Shown piece by piece: positions 42,049 through 52,580 of a DNA stretch of 64,000 bases. Positions within the stretch are counted from its first letter, which is position 1. Each line of letters starts with the position of its first letter. A program made the translations under genes and the position numbers. Location: NCBI GenBank assembly GCA_029255685.2, contig CM055317.2:70297460-70361459 (forward strand), read 5' to 3'. This DNA comes from Silene conica. Its lineage: Eukaryota > Streptophyta > Magnoliopsida > Caryophyllales > Caryophyllaceae. The notes under the pieces are model-generated. The model did not search any database and was not told the DNA's origin. It saw only the letters and a program-made list of their open reading frames with translations.

Positions 42049-42420
42049 CCATTTTATATAGAGTTTTACCCCCTATTGTAGCTCTATTTTACTTAGCTTT
42101 TACACTAATTTTAGTGATTAATTGAGCTAATGTGTATTCTAGTTGGTTTTGTTATTTTGTCACATTTTGTAAGATATTAGGCTTTTATAAGCTTATTTCA
42201 CTTAATAATGCAAGACCAAGCCAAGAATACAAATGGACTAGAGTGAAAAAGCTACATGGATTGATCATGTAAATTTGACGATGAATTGAAGAAATGTCAA
42301 CGAATTATTTCAAGAATTAAAGCCCAAATAAGTGAAGTCCAAATTAAGATGCATGCTTAGGATTCTTTTATGTTTTAGGATGCTAAGGTTAGGCGCTGTA
42401 AGGCGTTTTAGGCCTTGGGA
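42049..42420 (+). mobile_element. Possible Gypsy LTR fragment
   Basis: Begins TGATAAGTCCATTTTATATA, a start typical of plant Gypsy LTRs, and continues with LTR-like low-coding sequence. There is no partner LTR and no flanking target duplication, so this rests on the start motif alone. Confidence 0.35.
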
Positions 42421-43194
42421 TTAATTGTGACCAAGGGGTGATTTTTTAACCTAAGGTTGATTGACAAATGTATCATCGCTAATCGCAATTTTTGGCGTAC
42501 TTGTTCGTGACAACAAAGAGTCTTATTTCAATTGTTAGGATAACTTATATGAGTTACGACTCACGACTAGGTGATTGATGGATCATGGATCATTTCTGAT
42601 CCTTGCTTTATGTTTAAGCTATAGAGCTTTCAGCCTCACTGCTTTCCAGTTATCTGGCATTTATAAATATATATAGGAGTTCAAATGAGTCTACATCTTT
42701 GGTTGAGTCATTGAGTCCTAATATCAGCTATTAGATATTAGAGATTGGATGATTGAGATTAAAACAAAAAAACACTCACCAAACATGCATTTAATGCTTT
42801 GTCTCTCTTAACTTCAATTCACCATTTGTCTAATTAATTTACTTTCTCTTTCTATCAAATAATTTATTAAATTAATGTTAACATTTAGATTTCAAATATG
42901 AAAATGCAGATTTTTTAAAAACGAAATATTATACCCGCGTAAAATAAAAGCGGGTTCGTAAAAGACTCCGTAAATCGTCATTCGGACTCTGATTAAGACG
43001 AAACAAAAGCCTAAATTTATTATTTTTTCGAGCCCAAGGTGATGGTGTTATTTTCGTAGGCCATTGAGTTTTCGAAATTTTCAGAATCCCTTCTAAATAA
43101 TGTTGCGCGAGTTTAACTTTGATTTTTTAATTCGATTTTGTATATAAAAATTTGAAATTATATAATTGGAACATTTAACGAGTGTTACTTTGGT
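42421..43194. other. Intergenic, nothing recognised
   Basis: Short mirrored motif ACCCGCGTAAAATAAAAGCGGGT at about 42933. No ORF with recognisable content. Confidence 0.45.
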
Positions 43195-43501
43195 CTTCTA
43201 ATGATTACATTGTGTAACTCTATTATTTTAATAGTGTAACTCTATTATTTTAATAGTGTAACTCCATTGTTTTATGTGTAACTCCGTTGTTTTAATAGTG
43301 TAACGCTATGGTTCTACGAGTGTAACTCCATTGTTTTAATAGTGTAACTCCATTGTTTTAGGAGTGTAACTCAATTATTTTAATAGTGTAACTCCATTGT
43401 TTTATGAGTTTAACTCCATTGTTTTTAATAGTGTAACTCCATTATTTTAATTATGAGTGTAACTCTATTGTTCTACGAGTGTAACTCCATTGTTTTAATA
43501 A
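43195..43501 (+). repeat. 22-bp minisatellite, left half
   Basis: About 14 variants of GTGTAACTCCATTGTTTTAATA / ...TATGA in tandem. The array is interrupted at 43502 by a transposon and resumes at 45138. Confidence 0.95.
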
Positions 43502-45137
43502 GAGTAAATTAATAATTACTCCCTTATATGTTTCACTTTTCTAAAATTACTTCCTTATATGTTTTATTTAATACATTACTCCCTTAAGTTAATCTCAGGC
43601 CAAAAGTTGCTACATATCAAATTTTAAGGTGAAAAAGTTTGTAAATGGACGAAATTGCCCTTCAGTTTATTTTGACGGAAAGCATGAACTTCATCTTCAA
43701 CCTCCAGATCTCACTAAGCCAAGCTCCTTCTTTAATGCAATCAACAAAATTCTAAGGGATTGTAAGCTTCATTTAATTCTAACACCGAATCCTTTTGTCC
43801 CCAAATACGGTAAATGCTTGAAAAATGCAATGATTAGTTTGATTATATATATGCAGCTTGATTATGCCAAACAAGATTGATATTCAACCTAATAACAGTC
43901 CCCAAATCACCAGATTTCGCACCAGTACAATCACTTTCTCACATCGTCATCTTACCCCAAATCACCACACATCCGAGTATATCGTCAGAAGCTTCACTCC
44001 TAGACACTTCATCATTCCATAGCTTTCAGCTACTTAACAAACTCAACATACTCAGATCTAAACCCAGAAAAATTGTGGAAATGAAGAGAAAAATAAAATC
44101 AGGGTAGTTTTTGCAATTGGGGAAGAAATATGAATATCTTTAGTTTTAAAATAGTAAGCTAAAAAAAATGGGGATTTGAGAGGTAGAAAGAGTAACGAAT
44201 TACTTGCTTCTCCTGTCTCGTTGCTCTTACTATGTCACAGCTCAACCTCACCATTGCCAGAAACCTTCTCCCAATTGTTTTCATCAACAAGCTTTCATTT
44301 ACCTCATTTAATTAAAAACCCTAAATCCTGTTGACAACCCTAAATCTTTGAAAACCCCTATTGTAATTAAAACCCCAAATTCCAAATTAATTAGACTGTT
44401 CAATTAAATCTCTCAAATAATCTTAACCCTAACTTGAAGATTTACTTATTAGGAGATTATTAGAAGCATGTGCCATCAAATAATTTTAATTTCAGTCTTT
44501 AATTGAAAAAAATGAACATGGATAAAATATGATTTACTCCAAAAAAAAATGTACTAACCTTGAAGAAAATGAAAACTTTAAGACTTGAACAATTAGATTG
44601 AGAAATTAAGTACTCCCTCCATTCAAGACTACACTACCACTATGCATTTTACACACTATTCACAAACGATCATTCAAATCCGATTTTCTCTCGATACGTA
44701 AATGAAATTATATTCATGTGGGATCTTGTTTGATTCGTCTTTACGAGTATATTATTAATATCTAACTTTTATAATTTTTGAAAATACGTAGCTAACAATA
44801 TTTACCGAATAAAAGACGCGTTGACAAACGTGTAAAAAGAAAGTGGTAGTGTGGACTTGAATGGAGGGAGTATTAGTTTTGATAAAGATAAAGGATGAGT
44901 AAAATAGTCTAAATGATAAGAGCAACATAAGGGGAAGGAAACTCAGGGGTATTTTCGTCATAAAATTAGGGAAATTGAGAGAAAATTCAAAATTTGACGG
45001 AAATATACACTAGATCTGAAAAATGGTAGCAATTTTTGACCCGAGGTCAACTTAAGGGAGTAATGTAAAAAAAGAAACATATAAGGGAGTAATTTTAGAA
45101 AAGTGAAACATATAAGGGAGTAATTATTAATTTACTC
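43502..45137. mobile_element. Non-autonomous Mutator-type element inside the minisatellite
   Basis: A perfect 9-bp target duplication TTTTAATAA lies at 43493-43501 and 45138-45146. Terminal inverted repeats of about 110 bp begin GAGTAAATTAATAATTACTC with few mismatches. Internally the TIR has its own repeated TTACTCCCTTATATGTTT. The 1636-bp interior has two short ORFs (43629-43880, 43877-44107) with no recognised domain and a nested Stowaway. No transposase. Confidence 0.88.
44613..44870. mobile_element. Stowaway MITE nested in the Mutator-type element
   Basis: Terminal inverted repeats CTCCCTCCATTCAAG / CTTGAATGGAGGGAG, with mirrored ACTACACTACCAC / GTGGTAGTGT inside. TA at 44611-44612 and 44871-44872. 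Confidence 0.93.
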
Positions 45138-45780
45138 TTTTAATAATGTAACTCCATTGTTTTAGCAGTGTAACTTCATTGTTTTATGAGTGAAACTCTA
45201 TTGTTTTATGAGTGTAACTCTATTCTTGTACGAGTGTAACTCTATTATTTTAATAGTGTAACTCTATTGTTTTATGAATGTATTTTCATTGTTTTAGTAG
45301 TGTAACTCCATTGTTTTATGAGTGTAACTCTATTATTGTATGAGTGTAACTCCATTGTTTTAATAGTGTAACTCCATTGTTTAACTCCATTGTCTCATGA
45401 GTGTAATTCTACTGTTCTACGAGTGTAACTCCATTGTTTTAATAGTGTAACTCTATTATTTTATGAGTGTAACTTCATTGTTTTAATAGTGTAACTCTAT
45501 TTTTTTTATGAGTGAAACTCCATTGTTTTAATAGTGTAATTCTACTGTTTTATGAGTGTAACTCCATTGTTTTACGAGTGTAACTCCATTGTTTTATGAG
45601 TGAAACTCCATTGTTTTATGAGTGAATCTCCATTATTTTAAGAGCGTAACTCCATTATTTTAAGAGTGTAACTCCATTATTTTATGAGTGAAACTCCATT
45701 GTTCTATTAGTTATATTAGTGTAACTCCATATTCTATTAGTTTTATTAGTGGAACTTTATAGTTCTATTTGTGTAATTTC
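45138..45780 (+). repeat. 22-bp minisatellite, right half
   Basis: Roughly 28 variants of the same unit as on the left, with more divergence towards 45780. Isolated relics occur at about 45865-45905 and 46040-46110. Confidence 0.95.
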
Positions 45781-47286
45781 ATGGTTCGAATAATGTAACT
45801 CCAAGGTTTGAATAGAGGAACTCCATGGTGTTTTACCATTATCATCCAAAATATAATCTATCTATTAGTGTAACTCCATGGTTTGAATAGTGTAACTCCA
45901 TGGTTTTTACCACCACCATCCAAAATATAATCCCAGATCTGAAAAATCAAATTTACGAAAAAAAATCAAATTTACGAAAAAATCAAAAGCAATATATTCT
46001 GTTAAAAAATAACAATATTTAGTCTAATTCCATATTAATATAGGTGGAACTCCATACTATTGGCTGTTGAACTCTATAGCATTGGCGGTGTAACTCCACC
46101 ATTTTATGAGGGTAATTCCATTGATTCTTCAAACCCGAAAATAAAATTCAAACAAAAAAAATCAAATTTACGAAATAATAAAACTCAACATTAAAATATA
46201 TTGAAATATAAATAAGCAAGCAAGTAGGTACGTAAATTAATTAATAAAAAAATCAATTTTTCATCCTAAAAAATACAAAGATTATTTCGTCACATTAGAA
46301 TGAAACAAACTTTATAAATTCTTATGAATATGAAATTTGGTTATGAATTCTTTATGAAGGGAATAGAAGAGCGTTTTAGATAAATGCTTTGCGAACGTAG
46401 CTGGATTGATACGACTCAGTTTTTGTAGGATTTCAAGAAAATAAAGACTTTGCCAATCAACTCGCGAGACTCTTTGACATTGGACTTCTCTTTACTTTTT
46501 TCTTCCTAAATCTAAGAATAGCATGGAACTCCTTTTAAAGCAATACAATAAAGATCTGAGCCCTACTAAACATAACAAATAAGGCTTAATAAAGTTACAA
46601 TACCACGCCACTTGACGATGGAATGGAACACTAAATTATGGAAAAGCAGAACTGCCCTCTTAAAAGCAAAGCGTAGGCTCCATCCCCTTCTCTACCATTT
46701 GCTGGATCTTCAAAAAAAACAAAAGAAATATACTAACTAAATCAGTTTGCCAGGAACATAAGCAAATTAAGGCAGTTTGCCAGGAACATAGTTTAGCACG
46801 TTATAAATCAAGTTATTTGTGGTTTCTTTATAAAAAAATAGATGAAAGTATCTGTGTACCCAAAAGGTCAGGGAATCCGTATGCCCAAACCCAAAGGATA
46901 AGACGGCAGTGGTAGGTGGCCAACGCCGGTGAGTGACGGCAATGGTACGCGGCAGGAGAAGACGACAGCGGTAGGACGCACTGGCGTTGTCAAATGACGG
47001 AGGGAGGTCGGTAACGGCATCAGAAGAGTCAGTTTTAGGGTTTTTTTATTAGGTTTATGTTATTTGGTTTTAGAGAGATGAATAAATGAAAATATGTGGG
47101 ATGAGAGAGAACTGGGTGAGTAAAAATGCTATTAGTGGGAAAATGAAATTAGGGTAGACAAAACATTAATTGATGTTTGGTGGGTGTTTTTCCCTTTTAA
47201 TCTCAGCCATTGATTTGTTTTAATCTAAGGGCTAGTATTAGGACTCAAGGACTTAACACTAGAGGGTGGACTCATTTGATCCTAAT
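45781..47286. other. Repeat-edge and intergenic sequence without genes
   Basis: A TCAAATTTACGAAAA(A) motif recurs near 45948, 45967 and 46162. A GC-richer patch at 46880-47020 (GGCAGTGGTAGG, GACGGCAATGG) has no sustained ORF. Nothing identifiable. Confidence 0.45.

Positions 47287-47321
<35 letters not shown>
47287..47321. repeat. (TC)n(TA)n microsatellite
   Basis: About eight TC units followed by about nine TA units. Confidence 0.95.
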
Positions 47322-47706
47322 GCGCATTGGGTGGTTAACCCTTGTGTGATTCAGCAGATCATCTACGCGTTCTTATTTTCCAGCCGATGATCACTGTAGA
47401 GGACATGCGGTTTCTGTTTCTTTGTTTTGATTATATGTACTGAACATAATTTCGCCAAACAACAACTAAAGACGCTTAGAAGCTTGTGCTCCAGAAATGT
47501 GATGAACTTCAATAAGGGTACTTGATATGGTTGAATTAAAAATCTTTTGGGGTATAATGAGTTCTGTGTTTTAGGTTTTGGGATTTACTCAACCAAGTAT
47601 GGTAGACTGGTTGGTAAACTGGTTGGGAGAACCTTGTTTTCTTGTCGCCTTTCACTAGGTTATATAGATGTACGTATCTGTTTTCTAATGGATATACTTC
47701 ACCCGT

Positions 47707-48154
47707 TGTAAACCATAAAATTTTCGAACCTGCAATAACAATAAAGAGGCAGGAAAATAATACGGAAAACAAGATTTTTATTGAAAGATTGAAGGTTACA
47801 ATTTTTGTAACTCTATTAATTCCATCTCTAAGGGATTTATTTGGGGTTTTGATAGTGCTACGAGGGTCTTATCGACTTAATCTCGTACGGAGAAAATGGG
47901 GTCTCTTGTGCAACTTATTCCATCTTACCTACAATTTGTTAGTAGGAAGACCGGGTCATTTTATAGACTTTATCCATGCTCCCCTCTAACGCTAAACATA
48001 ATATCTGTATTTATAATGAAGTGGCTTGGGGAAGAAGGTAGAATATTTTGAAATATACTAAGATATTATCACAATATTTTTGATAATTATCTTTAAATGC
48101 TAAAGATACCAAATCATTAAAAGATACCGAAATATTAGATTTTCGGTGTCTACA
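47707..48154 (-). repeat. Gypsy-type LTR, 3' copy (minus orientation)
   Basis: On the minus strand it starts TGTAGACACCGAAAATC directly after a polypurine tract (TTGAGGGGGCATC) and ends GGTTTACA. It closely matches 48282-48655. Lost coding capacity between the two copies leaves only about 125 bp of interior. Confidence 0.7.
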
Positions 48155-48281
48155 GATGCCCCCTCAAGACTTGTTGTAGAGACTTTGATGTCGGCTGCAA
48201 AATTGTCTCGAAACTTGCTACTAACTCACCCTTGGAGAATGGAGATGAAGAGCGAATATTGTCCCACCGAGCGTGCCAATT
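48155..48281 (-). mobile_element. Remnant interior of a Gypsy-type element with primer-binding site and polypurine tract
   Basis: On the minus strand TTGGCACGCTCGGTGGGAC (48279-48261) stands next to the end of the right LTR as a primer-binding region. TTGAGGGGG (about 48165) stands next to the left LTR. Almost all internal sequence has been deleted, giving a TRIM-like structure. Confidence 0.6.
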
Positions 48282-48655
48282 TGTAAACCATAAATTTTAA
48301 AACCTGCAATAATAATTAAGGAGGAACAAAAATAATACGGAAAACAAGAATTTATTTTATTATCGAAAGATTGTGGGATTACAATTTCCGTAACTCTCTT
48401 GATTCCATCTCTAGGGGATTTATTTGGGGTTTTGATAGTGATACGAGGGTCTTAGCGACTTAATCTCGTAGGGAGATAATGGGGTCTCTTGTGCGACTTA
48501 TTCCATCTTACCTAGAATTTGTTAGTAGGAAGACGGAAGACGGGGTCATTTTTAGAGCCAAAGTCTTTATTTATAGTGAAATGGCTTGGAGGGGAAGGTA
48601 GAATATTCTAGAATATCATAATTATTTCCTGAGATATTATCACAATATTTATTGA
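48282..48655 (-). repeat. Gypsy-type LTR, 5' copy, truncated at its outer end
   Basis: Same orientation as 47707-48154. Homology stops at about 48655, where a plus-strand gag begins, so the outer 75 or so bases including the TGTAGACACC start are gone. Confidence 0.7.
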
Positions 48656-48661
48656 AAGAAG

Positions 48662-49785
48662 ATGTCTACCAAGCAAAGCATATCCTCTAGTGCATCCAAG
48701 AGGACCTACGCAGATATCCTACAAAGTACTCCTGCTGCTGCTACCTCTCTAGCTCTACAATCAGTTGACATTTCTACAAGAGGAAGGGTAAAGAAGGCTG
48801 TTGTCAATGCTGCTGCTACAAGTCTACGCTCTGCTCACGTCCCAACTAGGCCGCGCAAGATCCCAGTCGCCTCCATAGCTGCTGCTGCTACGACACTCCT
48901 GACTGCCTCCCTTCCTCCACGTGCGGAGACTAAGGGTGTTAAGGTCGACAAGAAACATCTCCTGGCAACCCAGAGAGGTCGCCAAAGAAGAAAGAAGTCT
49001 CAACTCCGGACACTGCTTCAGTCATGGTGATCAACGATGCTACTCTCGAGGAACAAGACCAGAACATGAACGCGCTCCTTGAAAAAATGATGAAGGAGAG
49101 TGAAGAGAAAAATAAGAAGATTGATGAACTCCAAAAAGAGGTGGTGGCGCTCCGTGATAGGAAGGCTGAGAGCGAGTATGGTGACACTGAGGAGGAGGAT
49201 GACAACGACAAAGAGGTTGGCAAGAAAGATAGTGGAAAACCAAGTAACGAAGTCGGCGCCTTCATTGAAGAGAAGCTTCAGGAGCTAATAGCGAGGACCA
49301 TCAAAAGTCAGCTAGACAACAACTCGACAAGCACTGGACGCTACGTCAAGCCTTACGCTAAGTGGATTGACAGTTTGCGCATACCTTCAGGCTATCAACC
49401 TCCAAAGTTTCAACAGTTCGACGGGAAGGGGAATCCAAAACAACATATTACTCACTTCGTCGAGACATGCAGCAACGCCGGAACTGAAGGTGATTGCTTA
49501 GTAAAGCAGTTCGTGCGTTCACTCAAAGGACTTGCGTTTGACTGGTATACAGATCTGGATTTTGAGTCAATTGACAACTGGGGTCGCATGGAAGACGAGT
49601 TCCTCAACAGATTCTACAGTACCAGACGCATCGTCAGCATGAGTGAGTTGACAAATACAACCCAATGGGAAGATGAACCTATCGTCGACTACATCAACAA
49701 GTGGCGTGGACTGAGTCTGGAATGCAAGGATCACTTAAGTGAAACCTCAGCAGTCAAGATGTGCATCAATGGGATGACCGGATGA
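48662..49785 (+). pseudogene. Gypsy gag gene fragment, opposite to the flanking LTRs
   Basis: The plus-strand frame from MSTKQSISSSASKRTYADIL (48662) runs to 49030. It then shifts to the frame of 49024-49785, which holds a coiled coil (EKMMKESEEKNKKIDELQKE) and the retrotransposon gag domain YAKWIDSLRIPSGYQPPKF, ITHFVETCSNAGTEGD, VRSLKGLAFDWYTDL, EFLNRFYSTRR. It ends at a TGA after GMTG. No protease or polymerase follows; the next sequence belongs to a MULE. Confidence 0.85.
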
Positions 49786-49855
49786 TGGTCATGCTATTCA
49801 AAATGAAACTTGTTGAAATACAAAAAGGACATTGGATGATGGTCATGCTATTCGG
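49780..49855 (+). repeat. Short direct repeat at the gag/MULE junction
   Basis: GGATGATGGTCATGCTATTC occurs at 49780-49799 and again at about 49833-49852, consistent with a rearrangement breakpoint. Confidence 0.8.
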
Positions 49856-49884
49856 GTTTCATAATCATGGGTTAACGACGTATT

Positions 49885-52266
49885 GTGACGGGCACTGACG
49901 GCGATAGATATTACGCACGGTTTAATGAAGATGAGCTGGTTTTCATCGACGCCCAAGTTAGAGCTCACGTTACACCGGTGATTATTAGTGTGGGTTTGCA
50001 TCAGAGAAATCCTGAGAAGTCTAGACCTAATCTGCGACAGATCTACAATCGTTCTCAGAAAGTAAGGGCCGAGGAAAGAGATGGGAGAAACCCGGCACAA
50101 TAAAGGTTGGCACTCGCGGTTCAGCATAAGTATGTTCATTTTTGGGTTATTGATCTGGAGGAGGAGGAGCTTACCCCCGTGTTCATGGCTTATCCAGAAT
50201 CAGTTAAGATGTTTCGATCATACTATTATGTTGTGTTGATCGATTCCACGTACAAGACAAACTTATACGGTCTTCCCCTTATTGAGATGGTCGGTGTCAC
50301 ACCCGTTGGGAAGACCTTTGTGATCGCTTATGCGATTGTTACTCATGATTCTGAGGATGGGTATGTTTGGGTATTAGAGCGACTAAAGTCCCTTCTCGAC
50401 GACAACGTTGAACCTAATGTTATTGTCACAGATTTCGAACGTGGGTTGTTGAATGCGACTCTAACTGTTTTTCCTTATTCGTATCACTTGTTATGTCTTT
50501 GGCATATATATTCGAACGTGGAGACCAAAGCACTTAATATCACGGGTAAGGATACTTGGGCTAAGATTATAACTAGCAGAGTGTTTAAAGCAGTTGTCGA
50601 GGCGGAGACCCAAGAGTTGTTCGATGCGGCGTGGACCGAGTTTGCTAGGCAATTTGCGGCTGTCGCGGCTTATGTTGAGGATCAATGGATCCCGCACGTG
50701 GAAAAATGGGCCAAGTGCAGAACGAACAAGATTACTCATTTCGATAACACTACTACATTTCGGGTTGAGTCGGCTCATGCAAATTTAAAGAAATGGTTGA
50801 ATAGCGTGAAACTGGCTATTGATAGCATTTGGATACGTTTTCATTCCTTGTTGGAAACGCAACATGTTGAGATCCGACACTTGTTGCAATTATCTAGATC
50901 AAGACGACTGTCGAGACTTCATCGATTATTTTCCAGAATTTCTTGTAAAATATCAAAGAATGCCATCATTGAATTGCGAGAAGAATTTGAAAGAGGCGCC
51001 AAGATGACGGTAGATGCTTTATCGACCAATTGCGGATGTGTGAAGACTACTACACTCGGGTTGCTATGTGCTTGTTCACTTCATCGCTTAGCTAATAACG
51101 GATGTCGAGTGCCTCTTGAGGTCTTACATGACTTTTGGAGGAAATTGGAGTACGATGGTTCTGAAGTAATCCGACTTGTGACGATGCTCGAGTTGAGGAG
51201 TTATTTGATGAAATTCGGAATGCAGAACCGAGTGTGAGATCTTTCATATTCGATGCCCTTTACCCTCAGTTGCATCCGGACGAGGAGGATGTACGCGAGC
51301 CTAGAGTGAACGTGAACCCGAGAAGACGTCCGAAGAAAGCAACTCGTAGAGAACCGTCCGACGTTGAGCATGCACGAATTCGGGTCAGCTTAGGTAGAGG
51401 TAGAGGTAGGGGGTAGAGGTAAAGGCAGATCAACTACGCCAGAGAGTTCGCAACGTACCGGTGCTACATTCACTACAACCCCTCGTTCCACTCCGAAAGG
51501 AGTCTGTACTCCGTCGACAGCCCCCCGTTCCACTCCGAAGGGAGTCGGTACTCCGTCATCGGGTGTCGGTACTCCATCTTCTACTGCTACCACGAGTTCA
51601 GGGAGTTTCAGTACATCACATTGTGCACCTTTAGAGGTAAATTACACCGTTGGTCATCCGAGGTACTTTCCTTATCTTGAGTTTCTGCCTTCATGGTTTT
51701 CACAGTATCTAGAAGCGTGGTTTGATCCTTCCCCAGATGGTCACTGTGGTTATCGGGTTATATCACATGCTTTATGGGGTGACGGAGGTCATTTCACGAT
51801 GGCTAGAAGAGATTTGATCAGAGAAATACGTAGTTGGGACACGTACCGTGATGCTGTTTATGGACAGAACAGATTCGAGTCCATAGATGTTGGTAGAGTT
51901 ATATTTATGGATCAGGTACCGTGCGAGAGGGGTCATTGGATGGACACTTTCGATCTATATGGATACGCTACGATGTACAACTGGGTGATATGCTGTATTT
52001 CTTCCTTGGTCGATCTAGAGGGGCAGCGACATTGGGTTGGTAGTTACACTTTCATGCCTTTACGAGCCCATATTGGAGTACGTGCCCCTTATGGTGTCTT
52101 ATGGATATTATATGCGGGAAACCACTTTGTGAGGCTTCGGGTATGTCCTTTGTCACCTATGCCACCGATAGCTCCTTGTTGGGAACACGATGGTAGCGTA
52201 GCTCATTATAAAGATAACTATCGACATCAACTTTCAATGTGGCGCAGTTTCGAACCACGTCGGTAG
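49885..52266 (+). pseudogene. MULE transposase-OTU protease gene, degenerate
   Basis: In one frame: the end of the DNA-binding part (FNEDELVFIDAQVRAHVTP), a TAA at 50101-50103, then the MULE catalytic domain (VLIDSTYKTNLYGLPLIEMV, VIVTDFERGLLNATLTVFP, LCLWHIYSNV, TTFRVESAHANLKKW) to 51237. A frameshift near 51180 leads to ELFDEIRNAEPSVRSF. A Gly/Arg tract and a Thr/Pro repeat follow, and then an OTU-type cysteine protease domain with PDGHCGYRVISHALWG (Asp, Cys) and NHFVRL (His), ending SFEPRR. Plant MULEs carrying OTU domains are known. The N-terminus is missing, and together with the stop and frameshifts this makes it inactive. Confidence 0.85.
51440..51600 (+). repeat. Codon-period repeat STPKGV(C/G)TPS in the MULE-OTU linker
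   Basis: CGTTCCACTCCGAAAGGAGT-type units are repeated about three times, encoding a Ser/Thr/Pro linker. Confidence 0.7.
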
Positions 52267-52580
52267 CGTAGCTCATTATAGATGAATGTTGTAATTTAAA
52301 AATGTTACCGTTTTAATTTAAAAATATTACCGTTTCAATTTAAAAATGTTACCGTTAAACTATGTTCTAATTTCGTATTATGTTTTATGTATTTTTATTA
52401 ATTCCGTATTATGTTTTATGTATTTAATTAATTTCGTATCTAAGCTATGTATTTTAATCAAGTTACTATTAATAAAAATCTATTTCAATGAAAAAAAACT
52501 ACGAGTTATTAAAAAAGATTAAAATATCCGAACATAAGAAAATTCGCGCCGAACAGAAGAAAATTCGAACCGTTAAAAAT
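52267..52580. other. Spacer between two convergent transposon genes
   Basis: TTTAAAAATGTTACCGTTT is repeated at 52296-52355 and CGTATTATGTTTTATGTATTT at 52373-52425. No ORF. Confidence 0.6.

Noticed and set aside
43629-44107. Two short plus-strand ORFs in the Mutator-type element
   Set aside because: No domain and no splice pattern recognised; listed only as part of the element.
43195-45780. CRISPR-like array of 22-bp repeats
   Set aside because: Units are directly adjacent and variable with no spacers, in a plant nuclear genome. It is a minisatellite.
47642-47989. 115-codon plus-strand ORF
   Set aside because: It reads antisense through a Gypsy LTR.
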